Assembly (NCBI RefSeq): GCF_040681875.1
Contig: NZ_JBFAZP010000004.1
Location: 372,001-436,000 of the forward strand
Direction of reading: 5' to 3'
From: Longispora sp040681875
GTDB taxonomy: Bacteria > Actinomycetota > Actinomycetes > Mycobacteriales > Micromonosporaceae
DNA: 64,000 nucleotides
In this document: positions 41,089 to 48,349 of the stretch, one piece after another
Layout of the letters: every line of letters starts with the position of its first letter
Numbering within the stretch: the stretch's first letter is position 1
Position numbers and translations under genes: made by a program
The notes under the pieces: model-generated
The model's input: only the letters and a program-made list of their open reading frames with translations
Told to the model about the DNA's origin: nothing
The model's database searches: none

Positions 41089-42413
41089 TCACATTTCCGG
41101 AGGGTTTCGTGTGGGGGGCCGCCACGGCCGCCTACCAGATCGAGGGCGCGGTCGCGGCGGACGGCAGGGGACCGTCCATCTGGGACACGTTCAGCCACAC
41201 GCCCGGCAGGGTGGCCGGCGGGGACACCGGGGACGTGGCGTGCGACCACTTCCACCGGTACGCCGAGGACGTGGCGCTGATGGCCGACCTGGGCCTGCCG
41301 GCGTACCGGTTCTCGGTGTCCTGGTCCCGGGTCGCGCCCGACGGCCGGGGGCTCAACCCGCGCGGCCTGGACTTCTACGACCGGCTCGTCGACCGGCTGA
41401 TCGAGACCGGCATCGACCCGATCGTGACCCTGTACCACTGGGACCTCCCCCAGCCGCTGGAGGACACCGGCGGCTGGACCGCCCGGGACACGGCGGAACG
41501 GTTCGCCGACTACGCCGCCGCCGTCCACGACCGGCTCGGCGACCGGGTGCAGACCTGGACCACCCTGAACGAGCCGTGGTGCTCGGCGTACCTCGGCTAC
41601 GGCAACGGCGTGCACGCCCCCGGGCAGCGCGACCCCGGCAAGGCGTTCGCGGCGGTGCACCACCTGCTGCTCGCGCACGGGCTGGCCACCCGGGCGCTGC
41701 GGGCGGCCGGGGCGCGCACCGTCGGGCTGACCCTCAACCCGGCCTCGGTGTCCCCGGTGGACCCGGACAACCCCGCCGACGTGGCCGCCGCGCGCCTGGT
41801 CGACGGATTGCAGAACCGGATCTTCCTCGACCCGGTGCTGCGCGGCGAGTACCCGTCGGATGTCCTGGCCCTGGTTTCCGCGCACCTCCGCGACACCGAC
41901 CTGAAGGTGATCTCCGAGCCGATCGACCTGCTGGGCGTCAACTACTACATGCCGCTCTACGTCCGGGCCCGGCCCGGCGCGACCGGCGGCGGCGAGGCCT
42001 ACCCGGGCACCCGGGACATCGAGTTCCTGCCGGCGGCGGGTCCGGTGACCGAGATGGGCTGGCAGATCGAGCCGGCCGGCCTGACCCGGCTGCTGGAACG
42101 GATCGCGCGCGACTACCCGGGCACCCCCCTGATGATCACGGAGAACGGCGGGGCGTTCGCGGCGGGCACGGCCGACGCGGACCGGATCTCCTACCTCGAC
42201 GGGCACCTGCGCGCGGCGCACGAGGCCATCGCCCGGGGGGTGGATCTGCGCGGCTATCTCGTATGGTCACTCCTGGACAACTTCGAGTGGGCCGAGGGCT
42301 ACCGTAAGCGGTTCGGGATCGTGCACGTCGACTACGACACGCAGCGCCGGGAACCGAAGGACAGTGCCCTCTGGTACCGCGACGTGATCCGCCGGAACGG
42401 CCTGGAGGGCTGA
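41085..42413 (+). CDS. GH1 beta-glucosidase
   Basis: This 442-residue cytoplasmic beta-glucosidase turns imported gluco-oligosaccharides into glucose. It begins ITFPEGFVWGAATAAYQIEGA, the GH1 N-terminal signature. Catalytic acid/base Glu lies in TTLNEPW and the nucleophile Glu in MITENGGAF. WSLLDNFEWAEGYRKRFGIVHVD is the conserved C-terminal sugar-binding segment. With GH81 and the importer it completes extracellular cutting, uptake and intracellular hydrolysis of a beta-1,3-glucan. ATG overlaps the permease stop (ATGA). Confidence 0.95.
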   Translation: MITFPEGFVWGAATAAYQIEGAVAADGRGPSIWDTFSHTPGRVAGGDTGDVACDHFHRYAEDVALMADLGLPAYRFSVSWSRVAPDGRGLNPRGLDFYDRLVDRLIETGIDPIVTLYHWDLPQPLEDTGGWTARDTAERFADYAAAVHDRLGDRVQTWTTLNEPWCSAYLGYGNGVHAPGQRDPGKAFAAVHHLLLAHGLATRALRAAGARTVGLTLNPASVSPVDPDNPADVAAARLVDGLQNRIFLDPVLRGEYPSDVLALVSAHLRDTDLKVISEPIDLLGVNYYMPLYVRARPGATGGGEAYPGTRDIEFLPAAGPVTEMGWQIEPAGLTRLLERIARDYPGTPLMITENGGAFAAGTADADRISYLDGHLRAAHEAIARGVDLRGYLVWSLLDNFEWAEGYRKRFGIVHVDYDTQRREPKDSALWYRDVIRRNGLEG

Positions 42414-42416
42414 GGA

Positions 42417-43427
42417 ATGAACGCGTCACGGGGGCGGCCCACGCTGGAGCAGGTGGCGGCGCGGGCCGGCGTGTCGCGGGCGACCGTCTCGCGGGTGGTC
42501 AACGGCTCGACGTCGGTCGCCGAGTCGATCCGCGAGGCGGTGAACCGGGCGATCGGCGACCTCGGCTACGTGCCGAACCTGGCCGCCCGCAGCCTCGTCA
42601 CCCAGCGCACCGACTCGATCGCGCTGGTCCTGCCGGAGGCGGCGACCCGGGTGTTCTCCGACGACCAGTTCTTCCCGAGCGTGATCCGGGGGGTCAGCCA
42701 GGAGCTGGAGGCCGCCGACAAGCAGCTCGTCCTGATGCTCGCGGGTTCGCCGGCCAGCCACGACCGCGTCGAGCGGTACGCGGCGGCCCGGCACGTGGAC
42801 GGGGTGCTGTTCGCCTCGATGCACGGCTCGGACCCGCTGCCCGGCAAGCTGGCCCGGATGGGCATCCCCGTGGTGTGCAGCGGCCGCCCGCTCGGCCCGG
42901 CCACCGTGCCCTACGTGGACGTGGACCACATCGGCGGCGTGACGGCGGCCGTGCACCACCTGCTCGCCCTCGGCCGGACCCGGATCGCCACCATCGCCGG
43001 GCCGCAGGACATGGTCGCGGGCATCGACCGGCTCGCCGGCTACCGCGGCGCGCTGAAGGACTCCCGCAGCCGGTCCATCGTCGCGGTCGGCGACTTCACC
43101 CGCGAGTCGGGCGCGGTGGCCATGCGCCAGCTCCTCGACGACGATCCCGCGCTGGACGCCGTGTTCGTGGCCTCCGACCTGATGGCGCACGGCGCGCTGG
43201 GCACGTTGCGGGCGGCCGGCCGGCGGGTGCCGGAGGACGTGGCCGTGGTCGGGTTCGACGACATCGAACTGGCCCGGTACACCGAGCCGCCGCTGACGAC
43301 GGTGCGGCAGCCGATCGTGGACATCGGGCGGGAGATGGCGCGCCAGGTGCTGCGGTTGGCGGCCGGGGAGGAGGCGGAGCCGGCGATCGTCCTCCCGACG
43401 GAACTGGTGATCCGCCAGTCGGCATAG
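42417..43427 (+). CDS. LacI family repressor of the beta-glucan operon
   Basis: This 336-residue regulator has an N-terminal LacI helix-turn-helix (PTLEQVAARAGVSRATVSRVVNGSTSVAESIREAVNRAIGDLGYVPNLAARSL) followed by the periplasmic-binding-protein-like effector domain (IALVLPEA, VVCSGRPLG, AVVGFDDIELARYTEPPLTTVRQP). It begins 3 nt after the GH1 stop. The two GAGAGCGCTCTC palindromes at 35145 and 35234 are its likely operators, and an oligosaccharide from laminarin its likely inducer. It would also repress itself as last gene of the operon. Confidence 0.93.
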   Translation: MNASRGRPTLEQVAARAGVSRATVSRVVNGSTSVAESIREAVNRAIGDLGYVPNLAARSLVTQRTDSIALVLPEAATRVFSDDQFFPSVIRGVSQELEAADKQLVLMLAGSPASHDRVERYAAARHVDGVLFASMHGSDPLPGKLARMGIPVVCSGRPLGPATVPYVDVDHIGGVTAAVHHLLALGRTRIATIAGPQDMVAGIDRLAGYRGALKDSRSRSIVAVGDFTRESGAVAMRQLLDDDPALDAVFVASDLMAHGALGTLRAAGRRVPEDVAVVGFDDIELARYTEPPLTTVRQPIVDIGREMARQVLRLAAGEEAEPAIVLPTELVIRQSA

Positions 43428-43446
43428 GACCCTTCGACGGGTACGC
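43428..43446 (+). repeat. Dispersed stop-proximal 19-mer, copy 3
   Basis: GACCCTTCGACGGGTACGC begins at the base right after the LacI stop codon. The identical 19-mer occurs in the opposite orientation at 62569-62587, again directly after a stop. Confidence 0.8.
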
Positions 43447-43548
43447 GGCCCGCGTGGCCGGGGCTCGGTAGCTGGTGGCGCGGGCGGGTCGGCCGGTTGC
43501 CCGGACGGGTCGGCGACCGTCACCGCTCCGGATGTCCCGCGTGGCCCG

Positions 43549-44649
43549 TCACCCCGCCCGGGACGGCACCCGAACCACCCTGTCGAGCCGCGCCTTCAGC
43601 CGGGGCGCCAGTGGTCTTTCCACGCCCACGTGGATGCCCCAGGCGAGCAGGCCCATCGCGGCCGTCAGCCCCGCGACCAGCACGTACCTGTTCACGTGCG
43701 GGCCGAGCCAGGCGAGCGCCACGAAGCCGAGGTGCGCGTGCACCAGGTACAGCGGGTAGGTCAGGGAGCCGGCGTGCGCCATCCAGGGCCGGCCGAGCGC
43801 CGCCGTCCCGCGCAGGGCGACCAGGAGCATCACCGCGAACACGGCCGTGATCACGACGCACACGACCACGGGCGAGAACGCGGTCGCGTACCGGTCCTGG
43901 ACACCGGCCGCGAACCCCACCCCCCGGTAGAGGGCGTTGCCCCAGCACAGGGCGAGGATGGCGCCCAGTTCCCAGGTCGGGCCGGAGCGGTAGACGAGGC
44001 CGAGGGCCATGCCCGCGACGAAGTAGTGCGCGAAGGTGGACTGGCCGAGCAGGTCCACGAACCCGGGCAGCAGACCGAGCTGGGTGCCCAGGGTGACACC
44101 GAGCCAGGCCCACAGCGCGAGGAGGACCCGGCGGCGGGTCAGGCCGATCAGGACGAGGACGAACACCAGCAGGTAGAAGCGGAGCTCGGCCCACAGGGTC
44201 CAGTACACGACGTCGACGTTGGCGATGTCGACGGCCGGGTTGAGCATGGTGAGGTTCGCCAGGTACTGGCCGAGGCCCACCCGGAATCTGCCCGACAGCA
44301 CCGACACGAGGGCCGTGAGGGTGACCGCGACCCAGAAGGCCGGGTAGAGCCGGACCACCCGGGACACGGCGAACCCGCGCGCCGTGCGGCCCCACGCGCT
44401 GAGCAGCACCACGAAGCCGCTGATCACGAAGAACAGATCGACGCCGAGGTACCCGTAGCGGGTCAGCTCGCCGAGGCCCGGGAAGCGCGCCGGGCTCAGG
44501 CCCTGCATCCAGCCGGAGAACGTGTAGTGGAAGACGACCACGGCGACGGCGGCGCCGATCCGGAGCAGATCCAGCTCGTGCAGCCGCCGACGCGCCGGCC
44601 CAGGGCCAGTTGCCGTGCCAGCCCCGTCCGGCCCCGCCGCCGGCGTCAC
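43549..44649 (-). CDS. Acyltransferase 3 family membrane protein (OafA-like)
   Basis: This 366-residue protein has about ten membrane helices and belongs to the family that O-acylates cell-surface sugars, including peptidoglycan. It has HELDLLRIGAAVAVVVFHYTFSGW (the conserved His of the R/K-x10-H motif), GVDLFFVISGFVVLLSAWGR and SRVVRLYPAFWVAV. Start is GTG 44649, whose GTGA overlaps the VanX-like stop. It is the last gene of the ligase/dipeptidase operon, so a wall precursor or lipid-linked sugar may be the acceptor. Substrate and acyl group are not determined. Confidence 0.9.
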   Translation of the reverse strand: MTPAAGPDGAGTATGPGPARRRLHELDLLRIGAAVAVVVFHYTFSGWMQGLSPARFPGLGELTRYGYLGVDLFFVISGFVVLLSAWGRTARGFAVSRVVRLYPAFWVAVTLTALVSVLSGRFRVGLGQYLANLTMLNPAVDIANVDVVYWTLWAELRFYLLVFVLVLIGLTRRRVLLALWAWLGVTLGTQLGLLPGFVDLLGQSTFAHYFVAGMALGLVYRSGPTWELGAILALCWGNALYRGVGFAAGVQDRYATAFSPVVVCVVITAVFAVMLLVALRGTAALGRPWMAHAGSLTYPLYLVHAHLGFVALAWLGPHVNRYVLVAGLTAAMGLLAWGIHVGVERPLAPRLKARLDRVVRVPSRAG

Positions 44650-45284
44650 AGTTCGACGGGCCCGTACCGGGTCGCGGCGGCCCGGGTGCTCAGCGCCCAG
44701 TACCGGTCCCCGAACGACCAGTGCCACCACTCCGTCGGGTAGTTCACGAACCCGGCCGCCCCCAGCACGGTCCCGAGCACGTCGCGGTTCCCCCGGGCGG
44801 CGGCGGACACGGCCGACCCGGTGAAGCACGCGTCCCCGCTGGCCAGCGGGCTGTCGTTGACCAGGGTGCCCATGTCCAGCTCGACGCCCTCGGCGGTGCA
44901 CAGGGTCAGGTCGACCGTGCCGCCGGTACTGTGCGGGGCCACCTCGGGCGGGGACACGTACTTGCTGGCCTCCACGTGCAGCCGCGCCGGGTCCCAGTCG
45001 GGATAGCTGAGGCGCAGCTCGTCGCGGTACCCGTCGAAATAGGTCTTCTGCAGGCCCAGCGGCCGGTAGCCCTCGACGACGAGCAGCCGCAGGCCGTCGG
45101 GCAGGGCGCGTTGCGCGGCGAGCAGGCGGTCGACGGCGTTCTCGCGCAGGTGGGCGTAGGCCCCGGCGGGGTCGGCGAGCCGGGGGTCGACCAGCAGGTC
45201 GGGGACCTCGCGCAGGTCGACGAGGGCCTCGCCGTTGTCGCGGAGCGGGACGGCCGCGACCCGGGGGTCGGACAGCAGGATCAC
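44646..45284 (-). CDS. vanX: VanX-like D-alanyl-D-alanine dipeptidase (M15D)
   Basis: This 212-residue zinc dipeptidase has the VanX/DdpX signature. VVEGYRPLG carries the transition-state Arg, PHSTGGTVDL the first His and Asp zinc ligands, and EWWHW the catalytic Glu and last His ligand. There is no signal peptide, so it acts in the cytoplasm, presumably on D-Ala-D-Ala. It lies directly behind a D-Ala ligase gene (4-nt overlap, GTG 45284). In glycopeptide resistance such a pair removes normal precursors while the ligase makes a modified dipeptide. There is no VanH or VanRS here, so classical VanHAX is excluded. Confidence 0.88.
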   Translation of the reverse strand: MILLSDPRVAAVPLRDNGEALVDLREVPDLLVDPRLADPAGAYAHLRENAVDRLLAAQRALPDGLRLLVVEGYRPLGLQKTYFDGYRDELRLSYPDWDPARLHVEASKYVSPPEVAPHSTGGTVDLTLCTAEGVELDMGTLVNDSPLASGDACFTGSAVSAAARGNRDVLGTVLGAAGFVNYPTEWWHWSFGDRYWALSTRAAATRYGPVEL

Positions 45285-46387
45285 GACATGCCCCGCTTGC
45301 GGGCGTGCCGCTCGAAGGCGAGGGCGATCAGCCGGTCGAGCAGGTCCTGGTAGGACACCCCGGAGGCCTGCCACACCTTCGGGTACATCGAGTGCGCCGT
45401 GAAGCCGGGCATCGTGTTGAGTTCGTTGACGTACAGCCGGTCGGCGGCCTCGTCGTAGAGGAAGTCGACCCGGGCCAGGCCCCAGCCGCCGACCGCGCGG
45501 AACGCCGCCACGGACAGTTCCCGGGTCCGCGCCTCGACGTGCGCGGGCAGCACGGCGGGCACGATCATCGGGTCGAGGGTGCCGAGGTACTTCTGGTCGT
45601 AGTCGAACCAGCCCCCGCTGACGGTGACCTCCCCGACGCAGGACGCCTCCGGCTCGAAGCCGCCGAGCACCCCGCACTCGATCTCCCGGCCGGTGACGCC
45701 CTGCTCCACGATCACCACGGGGTCGTACTCCAGGGCCCGGTCCACGGCCGCGACCAGGTCCGACGGGTCGACCACCCGGGTGATGCCGATCGAGGAGCCC
45801 ATGTTCGCGGGCTTCACGAACAGCGGGTACTCCAGACCGTCGACCAGCGCCAACGGGTCGGCCATCCCCCGCCAGCGGACCTCGTCGGCCCACACGTGCG
45901 GGGTGACGGGCACGTCCTCGGCGAGGAACGCGCGCTTCATCGCCACCTTGTCCATGCCCACGGCCGAGGCCGCGATGCCGCCGCCGACGTAGGGCACGCC
46001 GAGGAACTCCAGCAGGCCCTGGAGCACGCCGTCCTCGCCGAACGGGCCGTGCAGCAGGGGGAACACGACGTCGAGGTGCGCGACCGGGTCCCCGTCGGCG
46101 AGCACCGCGACGCCGGGCCGGCCGGGGCGCAGCTCGACCAGGGGGCCGACGACCTCCAGGTGGTCGTCGATCGCGCGCACGCCGTCGGGCGGGGTCATCA
46201 ACCCCTCCACCACGTCGTCGGGTACGAGCCGGAAGTCGCCCTCCCGCGTCACCCCGACCACGACCGGCGCGTACCGGTCCCGGGGCAGCGCCCGCACGAC
46301 CGCCAGGGCCGAGGAGCAGGACACCGCGTGCTCGGCCGAGGGGCCGCCGAAGAGCACCCCGACCCGGATCCGCGCGTCGCCGGTCAT
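45281..46387 (-). CDS. ddl: D-alanine-D-alanine (or D-Ala-D-X) ligase
   Basis: This 368-residue ATP-grasp ligase joins D-Ala to a second D-amino or hydroxy acid. It has VGVLFGGPSAEHAVSCSSA (N-terminal Glu), HGPFGEDGVLQGLLEFLGVPYVGG, the ATP-binding PANMGSSIGI, the omega-loop FDYDQKYLG and ELNTMPGFTAHSMYP. The omega loop keeps the K-Y pair found in D-Ala-D-Ala and also D-Ser ligases, unlike the D-lactate (VanA) loop. D-lactate use is therefore unlikely. ATG 46387 overlaps the PLP-enzyme stop. The operon position between a serine/threonine PLP enzyme and a dipeptidase raises the possibility of a D-Ser product. Confidence 0.92.
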   Translation of the reverse strand: MTGDARIRVGVLFGGPSAEHAVSCSSALAVVRALPRDRYAPVVVGVTREGDFRLVPDDVVEGLMTPPDGVRAIDDHLEVVGPLVELRPGRPGVAVLADGDPVAHLDVVFPLLHGPFGEDGVLQGLLEFLGVPYVGGGIAASAVGMDKVAMKRAFLAEDVPVTPHVWADEVRWRGMADPLALVDGLEYPLFVKPANMGSSIGITRVVDPSDLVAAVDRALEYDPVVIVEQGVTGREIECGVLGGFEPEASCVGEVTVSGGWFDYDQKYLGTLDPMIVPAVLPAHVEARTRELSVAAFRAVGGWGLARVDFLYDEAADRLYVNELNTMPGFTAHSMYPKVWQASGVSYQDLLDRLIALAFERHARKRGMS

Positions 46388-47463
46388 ACGGTGGCCTCCT
46401 GGGGGTGGGTGCCGGCCGGGCGGCCGGGGTTGGTACCGGCCTGGTGGCCGGGGTTGGTGAGATGGGTGCCGGCCCGGTGGCCGGGCGCGGTCGGGTCCTC
46501 TGTCGCCAGGATCCCGGCGAGGGTGCCCGGGTCGACGTTGCCGCCGGTGAGGACCACGCCGATGTCGCCGAGCCCGCCGGCCGCCGCGAGCTGGAGCGCC
46601 CCGGCGAGCGCGGCGGCGGCCGACGGCTCGACGAGCAGCTTCGCCTCGTACAGCGCGAGCCGCACCGCGTGCGCGATGGCCGCGTCGTCCACCCGGACCA
46701 CGGCGGACACCACGTCCCGGACGAGCCGGAAGGGCAGCCGGCCGACCTGCGCGGGCCGCAGCCCGTCGGCGAGGGTCGGTTCGGGGACCACGGTGACCCG
46801 GTTGCCGCTGACCAGGCTCCGGGCGAGGGAGTCGTTGCCGACCGGCTCGACCCCGTACACGGCGAGGTCGTGGCCCTCGGCGGCCAGGCAGGCCCCGGCG
46901 AGGCCGCCCGCGCCGCCGACCGGCAGGACCACGGCGTCGAGGCGCGCGCCCCGGGTGCGGACCTCGTCGAGGAGTTCGAGGGTGGCGGTGCCCTGGCCGC
47001 AGATCACGTCCGGGTGGTCGTACGCGTCGAGGACGGCGTGGCCGGTGGAGACCCGGAGCCGTTCGACCACCTCCAGCCGGTCGGCGAGGGTGTGCCCGGC
47101 GAGCATCACGTCGGCCCCGGCGGCGTGCACGAGCGCGATCTTGGCCGGGGAGGCGTCGACGGGCAGGACGGCGACGGCGCGCAGGCCGCGTTCGCGGGCG
47201 GCGAGCGCGACGGCCACGGCGTGGTTCCCGGTGCTCTGGGCGATCACCCCGGTGTGCCGGCCCTCGTCGGCGATCCGCCCGACGGCCAGCGTCGCCCCCC
47301 GGTACTTGTACGAGCCGCCGCGCTGCAGGTTCTCGGCCTTGAGCCACAGCCGGGCCCCGGCCAGCGCGTCGAGGGCGGCCGACCGGACCACCGGCGTCCG
47401 CACGACCCGCCCCGCGAGCCACGCCCCGGCGGCCAGGACATCCCGACCACTCAGAGTTATCAT
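46384..47463 (-). CDS. Fold-type II PLP enzyme, threonine dehydratase/serine racemase family
   Basis: This 359-residue PLP enzyme has the PLP Lys in GGSYKYRGA, the substrate loop QSTGNH, the phosphate-binding loop PVGGAGGLAG and a terminal LTGGNVD. In human serine racemase the residue after the first Ser of this loop (Ser84) is the second catalytic base; in typical dehydratases I recall Ala there. Here it is Thr, so a hydroxyl is kept. It could be a dehydratase or a racemase. The C-tail (about residues 325-359) is Gly/Pro/His repeat-rich. ATG 47463 lacks a Shine-Dalgarno; minus-strand TACGGC ends 7 nt upstream. It is first in the Ddl/VanX/acyltransferase operon. Confidence 0.82.
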   Translation of the reverse strand: MITLSGRDVLAAGAWLAGRVVRTPVVRSAALDALAGARLWLKAENLQRGGSYKYRGATLAVGRIADEGRHTGVIAQSTGNHAVAVALAARERGLRAVAVLPVDASPAKIALVHAAGADVMLAGHTLADRLEVVERLRVSTGHAVLDAYDHPDVICGQGTATLELLDEVRTRGARLDAVVLPVGGAGGLAGACLAAEGHDLAVYGVEPVGNDSLARSLVSGNRVTVVPEPTLADGLRPAQVGRLPFRLVRDVVSAVVRVDDAAIAHAVRLALYEAKLLVEPSAAAALAGALQLAAAGGLGDIGVVLTGGNVDPGTLAGILATEDPTAPGHRAGTHLTNPGHQAGTNPGRPAGTHPQEATV

Positions 47464-47673
47464 GCTTGTCGCCGTAGTCACCGCGATGTGCCCTCCCCGT
47501 CCTGAACCGGCTGGTGAGGCCACACTGCCGGGCCAATATGCCCGCCCCGTCCCCGCCGTGTCATGAACCGGTAACAACACACGGAGAGTGACCACGGCGC
47601 GTTGGCACGAAGCGGGGATCAGACCGCTGGCCGGCATCTCCTATGGTGTGCGCAGACGCGAGAGGGAGCAGAG

Positions 47674-48198
47674 ATGGCAGAGATGGACGACTGGAGCACG
47701 GACGAGCCGGCCGAGGTGGTGGTCGTCGACCACGCTGGTGGCGGCCACGAGGTGGTCACGGACACCGACCACGACGGGTACGCGGACTCGGTCGCCGTCG
47801 ACGCCGACGACGACGGGCACTCCGAGGTGGTCTACACCTCCGAGCACGGCGACGGGACCACGCTCGACACGGCCTCGGTGGACACCGACGGTGACGGCCG
47901 GATCGACGCGGTGTACGCGGACACGGACCACGACGGCCGGGTCGACTCGCTGATGGTGGACCGCGACGGTGACGGCCAGGCGGACGCGATCTACCTGGAC
48001 ACCAACGGCGACGGCATGGTCGACCAGGTCATCCTGGACACCGACTTCGACGGCAACGCCGACTACGCGGCGGCGGACACCAACTTCGACGGGGTCGCCG
48101 ACGTGACGGTCACGGACACGAACTTCGACGGCACGTACGACACGGTGCACTACACCGAGGCGGGCCCGCGCGGGCTGGACCCGTTCGGCGCGAACTAG
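47674..48198 (+). CDS. Asp-rich calcium-binding-repeat protein (DUF6802-like)
   Basis: This 174-residue very acidic protein is built from about eight tandem units such as DTDHDGYAD, DTDGDGRIDAVYA, DRDGDGQADAIYL and DTNFDGVADVTVT. Each has the D-x-D-x-D-G loop of EF-hand/thrombospondin-type calcium sites followed by a short beta segment. There is no signal peptide or sorting signal, so location is unclear. Start is ATG 47674 (MAEMDDWSTDEP), with AGAGGGAG upstream. It is divergent from the ligase operon and convergent with the SdrD-like gene, with a perfect hairpin between. The function is unknown. Confidence 0.75.
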   Translation: MAEMDDWSTDEPAEVVVVDHAGGGHEVVTDTDHDGYADSVAVDADDDGHSEVVYTSEHGDGTTLDTASVDTDGDGRIDAVYADTDHDGRVDSLMVDRDGDGQADAIYLDTNGDGMVDQVILDTDFDGNADYAAADTNFDGVADVTVTDTNFDGTYDTVHYTEAGPRGLDPFGAN

Positions 48199-48205
48199 TA
48201 CGAGG

Positions 48206-48230
48206 GTCGCGGCGGCCACGCCGCCGCGAC
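48206..48230. terminator. Perfect 10-bp hairpin between convergent genes
   Basis: GTCGCGGCGG (48206-48215) pairs perfectly with CCGCCGCGAC (48221-48230) around loop CCACG, 7 nt after the Ca-repeat gene stop. It can terminate that gene and possibly the convergent SdrD-like gene. Confidence 0.8.
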
Positions 48231-48349
48231 GCAACCGCCCGGCCGGCACCGGCGCGGGCGACGCCCGTCCGAGCGGCCCGACCCGAGGACGCGGGGTGAC
48301 GCCTGCCCGAGCGGCCCGGCCCCGGAGCTGTCGGCCCGGGACCGGCCGG

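Noticed and set aside
44646..46387. Classical VanHAX glycopeptide resistance cluster
   Set aside because: There is no VanH D-lactate dehydrogenase or VanRS, and the ligase omega loop keeps the K-Y pair of amino-acid rather than lactate ligases.
45305..47566. 753-codon plus-strand open frame opposite ligase and PLP genes
   Set aside because: Antisense low-complexity reading; the minus strand carries the conserved ATP-grasp and PLP motifs.
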